From contig CALBJF010000357.1 in the NCBI GenBank assembly GCA_937892665.1, positions 1 to 12,699 of the forward strand: a stretch of DNA of 12,699 bases, given 5' to 3'. Under the pieces are notes generated by a model. The model had not been told where the DNA came from. It searched no databases and worked only from the letters and a program-made list of their open reading frames with translations. Positions within the stretch are counted from its first letter, which is position 1, and every line of letters starts with the position of its first letter. Shown here one piece after another: positions 1 to 7,549 of the stretch. This stretch comes from an uncultured euryarchaeote. GTDB lineage: Archaea > Thermoplasmatota > Poseidoniia > Poseidoniales > Poseidoniaceae. A program made the translations under genes and the position numbers.

Positions 1-1715
1 AAATCATCATGGGTTCCATGTTCAATTATTGATCCATCTTCAAATACTAAAATTTGGTTTGCATTTCTTACTGTTGATAATCGATGAGCAACAATCATTG
101 TTGTTCTATCACGACTAATCTTTGCGATACTTCTCTGCAGCGCTGCTTCTGTTTCATTATCTACAGCAGACGTGGCCTCATCTAAAATGAGTAAAGGAGC
201 ATCTTTTAGAATCGCCCGAGCGATTGCAATTCGCTGTCTCTGCCCTCCAGAAAGGCGGTACCCACCTTCTCCAACCAATGTATCCCAACTCTTAGGAAGT
301 GCTTCAATGAAATCAAATGCTTCTGCAATTACAGCAGCAGCTTCGACTTCTTTGTCCGTTGCATCCTCTTTACCATAACGAATATTCCCACGAATAGTTG
401 TCGGGAAGAGAGTCACATGTTGAGAGACCAAGGCGATAGAATCGCGCAGCGAAGAAAGCGTGTAATCCGCTATCGAATTATCGCCCCAGATAATTTCACC
501 CTGAGACGGCTCAGCAAAACGAAGTAGGAATCGTGTGAGTGTTGTTTTCCCAGAACCAGTGGTGCCCACAACTCCAATTGTGGTTCCAGATTTAATTTCC
601 ATATTGAAATCAGTAAACAATTCATCTCGTTCAGGATATGCAAATGAAACGTTATTGAAGTGTATAGAATCTCTCCGAGCATCATCTCTATTGAGAGTTT
701 TATCTCCGTCTGTAATCGAACTTGGACGTTCTAGAAGGTTGAGAATTCGTATTGAAGACGCCATTGCTCTTTGATAGAGATCGAATGTTTCACCAAGACG
801 CGTGAGGGGCCACAACAAACGTTGAGTCATGAAAACCAAAACCGAGTATGCCCCAACCGCAAGAACTCCATCAAGTGCTAGTTTACCACCAAGAAGCAAA
901 GTGGCTGTAAAACCAGCGAGAATTGCCATTCGAATAAGAGGTACAAATGCTGCTGATAGACGAATAGCCGATTTATTAGCGCTTCTGTAAGATTGAGAAA
1001 GATCTTCAACACGCTTCAATTCTCTTTCTTCGCTTGTAAAGGATTGGATCGTTGCCATTCCACTCAAATCATTTTCGAGAAGTGCGTTAAGTTGTCCAGC
1101 AGTGTAGCGAACTTCTTGGTAACGGGATTGGAGTTTCTTTTGGTAGAGAAACGAACCCCAAAGTATTACGGGGATTGGAAGAACCGCAAAGAGAGCAATT
1201 TCCCATGACAGGAAAAGGAAGACTGAACCAACAACAATGACTGTTGTTGTTACTTGTAGGAGGTCATTTGCACCCTTATCGAGGAACCGTTCTAACTGGT
1301 TGATGTCATCGTTCATAACGGCAAGAAGATCTCCTTTTTGGTGTTCATCAAACCAAGACATTGCCTGATGCTGGACGTGATCAAAGGTTACGAGACGAAG
1401 ATTATGTTGGACTGTTTGAGCCAAATTCCGCCATAAAATAGCATAAAAATATTCGAAGAGAGATTCGAGCCCCCAAATAACAAATGTGGCAACTGCAAGC
1501 ACAAGAAGTTGATTCCATGGATCAATAATTCCCCAGCCGGCAAGTAACGAATCCTCCTTTTGCACTACAACATCAACTGCAACACCAATGAGCAGAGGTG
1601 GGGCTAAATCCCAGATTTTGTTTAAAATTGAGCAAAGTATAGCAAGGCGAATCTTTCCCTTTGGTGCATCTGAACGCTTGAGAATACTACGTAGAGGCTT
1701 CTCTATTGCTTCCAT
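1..1715 (-). CDS. ABC transporter, fused permease and ATPase (MsbA/ABCB type), partial at the left edge
   Basis: This is an exporter half-transporter: a six-helix permease fused to a nucleotide-binding domain, working as a dimer in the cytoplasmic membrane. The visible 571 residues start with MEAIEKPLRSILKR. The first membrane helix region carries NKIWDLAPPLLIG, and further hydrophobic segments run to about residue 290. The ATPase domain shows Walker A GVVGTTGSGKTT (about 381-392), Q-loop SQHVTLFP, signature LSGGQRQR (about 488), Walker B LLILDEA with D512/E513, D-loop SAVD and H-switch AHRLST. Only the last few dozen residues are missing. I chose ATG 1715 because GAGGA lies just upstream (1719-1723) and a TATA-like element lies about 60 bp upstream; a GTG at 1757 would add 14 residues. 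The substrate cannot be read from sequence. Lipid or drug export is typical of the family, but it could equally be a peptide exporter. Confidence 0.95.
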   Translation of the reverse strand, partial: MEAIEKPLRSILKRSDAPKGKIRLAILCSILNKIWDLAPPLLIGVAVDVVVQKEDSLLAGWGIIDPWNQLLVLAVATFVIWGLESLFEYFYAILWRNLAQTVQHNLRLVTFDHVQHQAMSWFDEHQKGDLLAVMNDDINQLERFLDKGANDLLQVTTTVIVVGSVFLFLSWEIALFAVLPIPVILWGSFLYQKKLQSRYQEVRYTAGQLNALLENDLSGMATIQSFTSEERELKRVEDLSQSYRSANKSAIRLSAAFVPLIRMAILAGFTATLLLGGKLALDGVLAVGAYSVLVFMTQRLLWPLTRLGETFDLYQRAMASSIRILNLLERPSSITDGDKTLNRDDARRDSIHFNNVSFAYPERDELFTDFNMEIKSGTTIGVVGTTGSGKTTLTRFLLRFAEPSQGEIIWGDNSIADYTLSSLRDSIALVSQHVTLFPTTIRGNIRYGKEDATDKEVEAAAVIAEAFDFIEALPKSWDTLVGEGGYRLSGGQRQRIAIARAILKDAPLLILDEATSAVDNETEAALQRSIAKISRDRTTMIVAHRLSTVRNANQILVFEDGSIIEHGTHDD

Positions 1716-1770
1716 GAATCCTCGCTGTAGTCTTGGGTTTGTGAAGTCTTGCCACACAAAAGTGAAACAA

Positions 1771-1779
1771 CATTAAATG
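1771..1779. promoter_or_regulatory. Candidate shared TATA-like element between divergent genes
   Basis: The nine bases CATTAAATG are an odd-length palindrome (CATT-A-AATG), so they read as a TATA-like box on both strands. The AT core is 24-29 bp upstream of the plus-strand ATG at 1802, which is the spacing expected of a TATA box for a leaderless archaeal mRNA. On the minus strand it lies about 60 bp upstream of ATG 1715, leaving room for a leader of roughly 30 bases that contains GAGGA. One element may therefore serve both genes. No BRE is obvious, and the assignment rests on position alone. Confidence 0.35.
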
Positions 1780-1801
1780 CTATTGCAAGGGTTTTACGAC
1801 T

Positions 1802-4732
1802 ATGGACAACAAACTCGCTTCAACGATTTTAGTAGCGCTTCTCGTTGGAGCATCACTCGCTGTCTTTGCCCTATCCTCCACCGATGAGGAATCAAAAGAC
1901 GATATAAAATCACAGAATGATGAGACCGAGCAAGAACTGATTCAGGCCCCTCCATCTAATGTTGAACCAACAATCTTAGTGGAGAATAGAACATCAGAGT
2001 GGACTGGAGCAAACCATGCGCTTCAAGGATATGTCGTGGATGAAAACCCTTCCAGCGTCTCGATTGAAATTACAATACTCAACCAAGACTTTTCGATTCA
2101 TCTTACAGATATATCAGCTCAAAGTGATGCTAATGGATATTGGCAAGTTGAGTTTTCTGAGTCTGAGCCTGGACAATGGCTTGTTCAAATAAAAGCAACC
2201 GATGAAGAGGCTGCAACGACTGAACGGCTGATCGAGTATATCGTTACTGTGCCAAATGAACGGGATGTCGATGTAGTATTCTCATGGACAGAACCTACTG
2301 AGAATGAGTCTACAGGCCATCTTTCTGGTGCAATTCTTCATCAATTCCCAGAGACATGTTCAATCAAGTACCACCCACTCGGAGCAAGTTCATCAAGTTC
2401 TATTATCGGCGAAGTAAATACAACATTAGGAACGTATACGATAACATTCGACGTCTCTACAACAAATACCGAAGGCGACATCATTGCTAATTGTGGACTT
2501 TACACAATATCCTCTCAAACACTTCGAGTTGATCTTCCAGTAACACCATCATCAACAGACTCAGATAACGACGGCATACCTGATTTGACTGATGATTGCG
2601 ACTCAACACCGGAAGATGAACCAGTTTATGGGACAGGATGTTCTGATTCAGAGACAGATTCTGACGAGGATGGCGTCATGAATGATGCAGACCTCTGTCC
2701 AGATACTCAATCCAATAGGGCAGTCAATCCCGACGGATGTTCACAATATCAACTCGATGCGGATAATGACGGGGTAAGTAACGCGGTTGATCAGTGCTCA
2801 AACACGCCATTGGGCGAGCAAGTCGATACGACTGGATGTTCTGATTCTCAAAAGGATTCAGATGGGGATGGCGTAACAGACAATCTCGATGAATGTCCAA
2901 ACACATTGCCTGGAGAATCGGTGAATGAAGTGGGATGTGTTCCAAGCGTACCTAGTCCAACATCTATGAAAATCCTCGCACTTCATGGAGGTGGGGATTC
3001 CGCCTCAGGACTAGCATCACAACAAGGCATGCAGGATCTAGTCGATGCATTACCTGAATTTGAATTTGTATTTGCAAGCACACCTGAGAGCGGAAACGTC
3101 TGGTATCAAGACCCGCCTGGTGGTAAAGGAGAACCTACAACAGATCCAGATTGGGCAGATTTATCCATTTCATATCTCGATCAAATGGTAATCGATAATG
3201 GCCCGTTTTATGCATTACTTGGCTACTCTCAAGGGTCAGCTATGATACCCGTCTACCTCGCAAACACACAGAATACGTTCGACAGAGTTATGCTGTATAA
3301 TGGCTATTTACCAACAACACACAATGGTTTGATGGATACGATTAATGCAGCAGCACCATTTTCTACACCTGCAATGATTTTCTCAGGTGAAAATGATGGA
3401 AACTTCAAAGACTTAGCACCTGCACTAGCTCAGAAATTTTCAGGTTCATTAGACCTGCATAGTCAAACCGCGGGACATCATCTGCCTTACGAAACTGACG
3501 AACATTTCGACCAAATTCTTACCTTCATTCGTGAAGGAATTGAGCCATATGATCCTGTAGATTCATGGTACTGTCAAGACGGCAGTGGGCCTTGGGTCAA
3601 AGATTTCAATGGCGATGGTAATGGATACACTGCAAATACAAACGGCGTCAGCAGTGCTGGCGGGGGTGGCTCTGGACCATGGTTCCAATGCGATGTCTCC
3701 GTAACAGTTCAAAATAATGAGATGATTGTTGAAAGTAATGGAATTCCAAACCACGATTTCTTGAGCACAATGGGATGCTGCGCTCCAGAAATGGACTATA
3801 CGTCGACATTCCCACTCACTCCTGTTAACGATACTACTGGGGGACATGATACAACAAACTGTCCAGCTTCAGCAGGCCGGTGGGAATGTGTTCCAGATAG
3901 AGGAACGGTCGCCATGTCTGTAAATGGAGCTCCAATCTTTGGTCCAGAGGAAGGCCCTGGGGGAGATGCTGTCGCACTCCATTTCGAATATTTTACTGAA
4001 AATCGGCAACCGATTGTTCTTGGATGGTGTACTGGCCACTCTGCTGGCCCGAACGGGTATCATTACCACTATGATGCGAACTGCGTCTATTGGGAACCTG
4101 AAGCTGGGGAGACAATGGAAGATTACGACCCTTCGAAGATCAAGAGTGACGAGCACAGCCCAATTATTGGATGGGCATTTGATGGATATCCAATTTATGG
4201 GATGTATGGCTACAATGATGATCAAAGTTCCCTCAAAGCAATCACCTCTTCCTATGCAATCGAGCGAACTCAAGAGGGCGGAGATCAAGGATACAACGGA
4301 ATCGATGACTGGAATTACGTTGACGGAGTTGGGGATTTAGACGAATGTAACGGGCGATTTGGCCCAACACCTGAATATCCAGATGGAATATATCATTATG
4401 TCAGCACGCCACTTTCAGGTTCTCCTACAATGGTAACTGACACAAATGATCAAACTGTTGGGATGATTGGATTCCCGTATTTCCTTCTCTGTTATCATGG
4501 CGTTGCTGACGTCGCTGGCCAAGATGTTGGAGGCGGCCAAGGTGGTGGCGGCGGTGGAGGCCCTGGTGGCGGTGGAGGCCCCCCTGGCGGCGGAGCTATA
4601 CTCTATTCATTCACCCCCGAAATCGACTATCTCATCGATGAGTATGAAATCGAAGAAATCATGTTTGATCTAAGTTTTTCACTTCTCTTCTTGGCTCTAA
4701 TTAGCGCTGGATTGAAACGTCGTAAGAAGTGA
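1802..4732 (+). CDS. Large cell-surface protein: TSP3 repeats, FSH1-like serine hydrolase, YHYH domain, C-terminal anchor
   Basis: The 976-residue exported protein begins with a hydrophobic signal or anchor (about residues 5-26) and an acidic linker. A beta-rich region follows to about 250, possibly Ig-like. Residues 253-382 hold thrombospondin type-3 calcium-binding repeats. Residues 389-575 are an alpha/beta hydrolase closest to the FSH1 serine hydrolases: LALHGGG at the first strand, nucleophile elbow GYSQG (Ser476), candidate acid D532 in GENDGN, and histidines 559/560 in AGHHLP. From about 610 to 905 lies a YHYH domain, with SNGIPNH, the motif YHYHY at 753-757 and GWAFDGYPIYG at 790-800. 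A Gly-rich stretch (910-931), a hydrophobic helix (about 955-971) and terminal KRRKK suggest anchoring with the domains outside. The hydrolase substrate and YHYH function are unknown. It probably shares an mRNA with the SCO-like gene 4 bp downstream. Confidence 0.88.
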   Translation: MDNKLASTILVALLVGASLAVFALSSTDEESKDDIKSQNDETEQELIQAPPSNVEPTILVENRTSEWTGANHALQGYVVDENPSSVSIEITILNQDFSIHLTDISAQSDANGYWQVEFSESEPGQWLVQIKATDEEAATTERLIEYIVTVPNERDVDVVFSWTEPTENESTGHLSGAILHQFPETCSIKYHPLGASSSSSIIGEVNTTLGTYTITFDVSTTNTEGDIIANCGLYTISSQTLRVDLPVTPSSTDSDNDGIPDLTDDCDSTPEDEPVYGTGCSDSETDSDEDGVMNDADLCPDTQSNRAVNPDGCSQYQLDADNDGVSNAVDQCSNTPLGEQVDTTGCSDSQKDSDGDGVTDNLDECPNTLPGESVNEVGCVPSVPSPTSMKILALHGGGDSASGLASQQGMQDLVDALPEFEFVFASTPESGNVWYQDPPGGKGEPTTDPDWADLSISYLDQMVIDNGPFYALLGYSQGSAMIPVYLANTQNTFDRVMLYNGYLPTTHNGLMDTINAAAPFSTPAMIFSGENDGNFKDLAPALAQKFSGSLDLHSQTAGHHLPYETDEHFDQILTFIREGIEPYDPVDSWYCQDGSGPWVKDFNGDGNGYTANTNGVSSAGGGGSGPWFQCDVSVTVQNNEMIVESNGIPNHDFLSTMGCCAPEMDYTSTFPLTPVNDTTGGHDTTNCPASAGRWECVPDRGTVAMSVNGAPIFGPEEGPGGDAVALHFEYFTENRQPIVLGWCTGHSAGPNGYHYHYDANCVYWEPEAGETMEDYDPSKIKSDEHSPIIGWAFDGYPIYGMYGYNDDQSSLKAITSSYAIERTQEGGDQGYNGIDDWNYVDGVGDLDECNGRFGPTPEYPDGIYHYVSTPLSGSPTMVTDTNDQTVGMIGFPYFLLCYHGVADVAGQDVGGGQGGGGGGGPGGGGGPPGGGAILYSFTPEIDYLIDEYEIEEIMFDLSFSLLFLALISAGLKRRKK
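2558..2947 (+). repeat. Thrombospondin type-3 repeat region (four units)
   Basis: Four imperfect units encode acidic calcium-binding loops: DSDNDGIPD, DSDEDGVMN, DADNDGVSN and DSDGDGVTD. Each is followed about 30 residues later by a conserved GC (GTGC, PDGC, TTGC, EVGC) and contains an internal DxC or LCP-type cysteine. In TSP3 domains the aspartates wrap Ca2+ and the cysteines form disulfides, giving a rigid extracellular stalk. Here the region separates the N-terminal beta-rich part from the hydrolase. The units diverge at nucleotide level, so this is an old protein repeat, not a recent tandem duplication. Confidence 0.85.
4529..4594 (+). repeat. Gly-rich low-complexity linker
   Basis: GGN-type codons encode about 22 residues that are almost entirely glycine with a few prolines and one glutamine (residues 910-931 of the surface protein). 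The stretch lies between the YHYH domain and the membrane helix and probably acts as a flexible spacer. The repeated GGTGGC/GGAGGC composition makes it prone to length variation by slippage. Confidence 0.8.
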
Positions 4733-4736
4733 AAAC

Positions 4737-5357
4737 ATGCGCGTATTTACTGCAGTGGTTACAATAGCAATACTTTGTTCAGGATGCATCGGCACCACAG
4801 GTTTCTATGGAAAAACCATGGATTCAAAGCCTGTAGGTGCCTTCGAATTATTCGATGATAATGGAGATAGATTCAATCTCTCGATGATCGATTCAGATGT
4901 GATTATGGTTGGCTTTATTCACACATCTTGTCTAGATGAATGCGATGATTTAACACGTTCAATGAATGAAACATACGCTCTACTTTCTTCCCAAGAACAA
5001 CAAAGAGTCTCCCTTTTGACCATTACAACAGATCCTTGGCACGATAATAGTAATCGCCTCCACCACTACAAGAAAAACAACAGCGTCGAATGGCCCCATC
5101 TTACAGTAAGTAACATCAATACAGAACTTACAATGATTGAATCTGTATGGGCTTCTTTTGGTACTTCTGTAGAAGTCTCAGCAAATCAAACACAGTCTCT
5201 TGCTCGATGCTCAATTCATTTGATGAATTATACAGTAACTCAGACAGTCCACGTGATTCTTGTAGATTCAGACCGTAATGTCAGAGTGCAATGGCTTGAG
5301 TCTGAATGGAATTCAGAAAACGTTGCCGCAGACATTAGAAAACTCACCTCAGAATGA
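4737..5357 (+). CDS. SCO1/SenC-like thioredoxin-fold lipoprotein
   Basis: The 206-residue protein has a hydrophobic N-terminus ending in LCSGC, an imperfect lipobox with Cys17 as the likely lipid-modified residue, so it is probably tethered outside the membrane. The rest resembles SCO1/SenC/PrrC copper chaperones, which deliver copper to or reduce the CuA site of cytochrome oxidase. It shows VGFIHTSCLDEC, with the paired cysteines C65 and C69 in CxxxC spacing, a TITTDPWHD strand and a C-terminal HVILVDSDRNVR strand. Two features are odd. The proline that usually follows CxxxC is replaced by Asp, and the family histidine in the DHT motif appears to be Gln169, with His172 three residues away. 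It starts 4 bp after the YHYH protein, implying co-transcription and translational coupling. A generic thiol oxidoreductase is the main alternative. Confidence 0.75.
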   Translation: MRVFTAVVTIAILCSGCIGTTGFYGKTMDSKPVGAFELFDDNGDRFNLSMIDSDVIMVGFIHTSCLDECDDLTRSMNETYALLSSQEQQRVSLLTITTDPWHDNSNRLHHYKKNNSVEWPHLTVSNINTELTMIESVWASFGTSVEVSANQTQSLARCSIHLMNYTVTQTVHVILVDSDRNVRVQWLESEWNSENVAADIRKLTSE

Positions 5358-5405
5358 AATCCTTTACCAACCGAGTCGCCTACAGGTGGGTAGAGGGTGT
5401 TGTAA

Positions 5406-6203
5406 ATGTGGACAGATGAATCGCCCATGCTCCCTCTTCAAAATGGGAAAACGGGGCATATCACCCTCATTGACCCAGATAAACAATCTCCAGAAGTAGC
5501 AGCGAACAGAGCATTAGTTGCAGTCGAGTGTGGAACTTCAGCAATATTTGTAGGGGGTTCAACCAACACCGGCAATGACCTTGTTCATGCAACATGTCAA
5601 GCAATCCAAGAGGCATTAGAATTACGAATCTTTGCTGCAAGCCAACATCCAGATGCTAATGAAGAGATGTGGAACGTGCCTGTTATTCTTTTCCCAGGAG
5701 GCGCCCATGCAATGTCAAGTAGTGCTGATGGGATTCTTTTCATGATGCTCATGAATAGTCGTTCTCGCCGCTTCTTGATCGAGGAGCAACTTGCCGGCGC
5801 TCCACTTATTGATCAGTATGGGATCAAACCAATTCCTACTGGCTACATTGTATGCGCTCCAGGCGGAAAGGTGGGAGAAGTAGGAGATGCAGATCTTATT
5901 CAATCAAATGACTCGAAGGCTGTATCAGCATATTGTAAAACGGCTGAAATGTATGGGTTCTCAACAATCTATCTCGAAGCAGGTTCTGGCGCCTCAAAAC
6001 CTGTTCATATTGACCTTATTCAGGCTGCTAAAACATCAAGCAAGTGTACACTTATTGTTGGCGGAGGAATTCGAACCTCAGAACAACTCTTAGCTGCAGC
6101 AAACGCTGGTGCAGATTACATTGTTACTGGAACAATTACCGAAGAACACGATTCACTCGAGAGTTTGAGAGAGCAACTTCACTCACTCATCAGCGTTCTC
6201 TGA
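5406..6203 (+). CDS. Geranylgeranylglyceryl phosphate synthase (GGGP synthase)
   Basis: This PcrB/GGGPS-family TIM-barrel enzyme joins geranylgeranyl diphosphate to sn-glycerol-1-phosphate. The product carries the first ether bond of archaeal membrane lipids, and the step is committed. The 265-residue length is normal for the family. Diagnostic motifs appear in order: HITLIDPDK, IFVGGSTNTG, VILFPGGAHAMS, GYIVCAPGGKVG, TIYLEAGSGA, VGGGIRTSEQ and GADYIVTGT. The last four form the glycerol-1-phosphate pocket. The chosen ATG has a good Shine-Dalgarno match, GAGGGTG at 5393-5399, six bases upstream. A second ATG seven codons later is possible but less well placed. It follows the SCO-like gene by 48 bp in the same direction. 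Its last 21 bases overlap the end of the opposing coiled-coil gene. Confidence 0.95.
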   Translation: MWTDESPMLPLQNGKTGHITLIDPDKQSPEVAANRALVAVECGTSAIFVGGSTNTGNDLVHATCQAIQEALELRIFAASQHPDANEEMWNVPVILFPGGAHAMSSSADGILFMMLMNSRSRRFLIEEQLAGAPLIDQYGIKPIPTGYIVCAPGGKVGEVGDADLIQSNDSKAVSAYCKTAEMYGFSTIYLEAGSGASKPVHIDLIQAAKTSSKCTLIVGGGIRTSEQLLAAANAGADYIVTGTITEEHDSLESLREQLHSLISVL

Positions 6204-7457
6204 CTCTTCGTCATAGAGAACAGGATCGCCGCTTCCACCTGGAGATGGAGGTCTTGCTTCATCAACATCCATTCCACTCTGAAGTTCATTTTCACCAACA
6301 TCGAGTTGGACACGACCGCCTTCTGCGAGGTGTTGCATATCATCGGGAGATGGCGTTGAAAGTGTTCGCTTTACATCAGGAGAGTTTGCATAGGCTTCTC
6401 GCTTAGCTTCACGGGCATCATGGCCACGAACCAATGAAAGTGAATCTGCAAAGACACGGCCCACAACTTCTCGAGTTCGCTCGCCTCTACGAACGCTGTC
6501 AACTTCTTGCATAGCAACTTGATTTTGTGATTCTAATTCTCTTATCTCAGCAACACGGTCTGTAAGTGCGGCTTCAAGATCCGTCATTGTGAGCGACATT
6601 TGTTGGATACGCTCATCGCGTTCAAAGACATCTGTGTGGAGTCGGCGTTCACGACGTCGCAGAGATTCATATTCACGGTTTCTTTCAAGCAGACGGCGCT
6701 TCATCTCCTCAATTTGTTCAACCAAATAATCGTGTTCTGCAGATACAGAACGTGGACCTTGCATAACTCGCTCGAGTTGTTCTTCAAGATCTGCTAATCG
6801 CTGGTCTCGAGCATCGAGCAATCCTCGCATACGGTCGGCGATATCTCTCAATCGCTGGCGTTCTTCTTCAAGAGCATTATTTGCAGCAACTTCCGCTTCA
6901 TAATGGGCAGTTTGTTCGTCAAGTTTGTTCTTGAGTGAGCGAACTTCGTCTGCAGTAACGGATGTTAGCCCAGCATCTGCTGCTTTTTCAAGAGCCTCGA
7001 CCATCAACCCCATGCGTCCTTCCATCTCAGAAATAATATCATCCTGAGACACACTGAGGTCTCGTAGTTGAGCGACTTCTTCATGCATCGAATCTTGCTG
7101 TTCCTTGGAAAGCGATGATGCTTGAGCATCAAGTTCTGCGCGACTGTCATTGAGTAATCGTTCAAGATGGACAATTCGAGCATCTGATTCCTTCAATTGC
7201 TCGTCTGCTTGATGCAAGCGTTGAATTTCAGGAGCGACCTCATCTTCGCGCTCAGCAAGATCGAGTTCTAGAACACGGAGACGTTGCTTAGTTGTAACAA
7301 CCTCTTCATTTCGTCGTCCTAATTCATCCCAAGCAATGAGGACTTCTTCGACGAGTTGCTCAATTGGATATCCCTTGAGCATGCCTTCAAGCGCAGCTCT
7401 GTCATTACCGGAGGATTGGCTATGGTTAGAGCCTGAATTTGCAGCGCCGAGCGTCAT
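6183..7457 (-). CDS. Long coiled-coil protein of unknown function next to the actin gene
   Basis: I do not recognise a named family. The 424 residues comprise a short Ser/Asn/Gly-rich head (1-20), then a conserved-looking helical segment GYPIEQLVEEVLIAWDELG (about 28-46), and a charged, heptad-like region to about 340 rich in Glu, Arg, Leu and Gln (for example LRDIADRMRGLLDARDQRL). The tail from about 365 is Pro/Gly/Asp/Glu-rich and probably disordered. There is no signal peptide or membrane helix, so it should be cytosolic. ATG 7457 has AGGA six bases upstream (7464-7467). It lies 92 bp downstream of the actin-like gene on the same strand, so a filament-binding, spacer or scaffold role is plausible inference only. 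Generic similarity to SMC, tropomyosin or myosin rods would reflect composition, not homology. Confidence 0.85.
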   Translation of the reverse strand: MTLGAANSGSNHSQSSGNDRAALEGMLKGYPIEQLVEEVLIAWDELGRRNEEVVTTKQRLRVLELDLAEREDEVAPEIQRLHQADEQLKESDARIVHLERLLNDSRAELDAQASSLSKEQQDSMHEEVAQLRDLSVSQDDIISEMEGRMGLMVEALEKAADAGLTSVTADEVRSLKNKLDEQTAHYEAEVAANNALEEERQRLRDIADRMRGLLDARDQRLADLEEQLERVMQGPRSVSAEHDYLVEQIEEMKRRLLERNREYESLRRRERRLHTDVFERDERIQQMSLTMTDLEAALTDRVAEIRELESQNQVAMQEVDSVRRGERTREVVGRVFADSLSLVRGHDAREAKREAYANSPDVKRTLSTPSPDDMQHLAEGGRVQLDVGENELQSGMDVDEARPPSPGGSGDPVLYDEESENADE

Positions 7458-7507
7458 ACAGTATCCTATCGAGACACAACCACTCTTGAACCTTCCCTGT
7501 CAAAGAA

Positions 7508-7529
7508 GGGCTAATAGCCCCGATTTTAA
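7508..7529 (-). promoter_or_regulatory. Candidate promoter with a palindromic operator upstream of the coiled-coil gene
   Basis: The sequence GGGCTAATAGCCC at 7508-7520 has six-base perfect inverted arms around a single central base. Read on the minus strand, it lies directly downstream of a TATA-like TTAAAA at 7524-7529. A start site about 25 bp below that TATA would fall near 7500, leaving a leader of about 43 bases before ATG 7457, with AGGA six bases upstream of it. The palindrome would then lie between TATA box and start site, a usual position for a repressor site. It suggests that the coiled-coil gene can be controlled apart from the actin gene. Confidence 0.35.
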
Positions 7530-7549
7530 GGTGAAAACAGTGAACCGAA

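Noticed and set aside
3869..4340. Two overlapping open frames of about 138-139 codons, one on each strand, inside the YHYH domain
   Set aside because: Both are shadows of the 976-residue gene, whose frame carries recognisable domains throughout. Their translations show no domain or sensible composition.
4661..4732. Archaeosortase-type PGF-CTERM or PEF-CTERM sorting signal at the end of the surface protein
   Set aside because: A hydrophobic helix and basic end are present, but I see no PGF/PEF-like tripeptide before the helix, so a plain transmembrane anchor is the safer reading.
7508..7520. GGGCTAATAGCCC as an intrinsic terminator of the actin gene
   Set aside because: The one-base loop cannot form a good hairpin and no strong U-run follows. 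A protein-binding site fits better.
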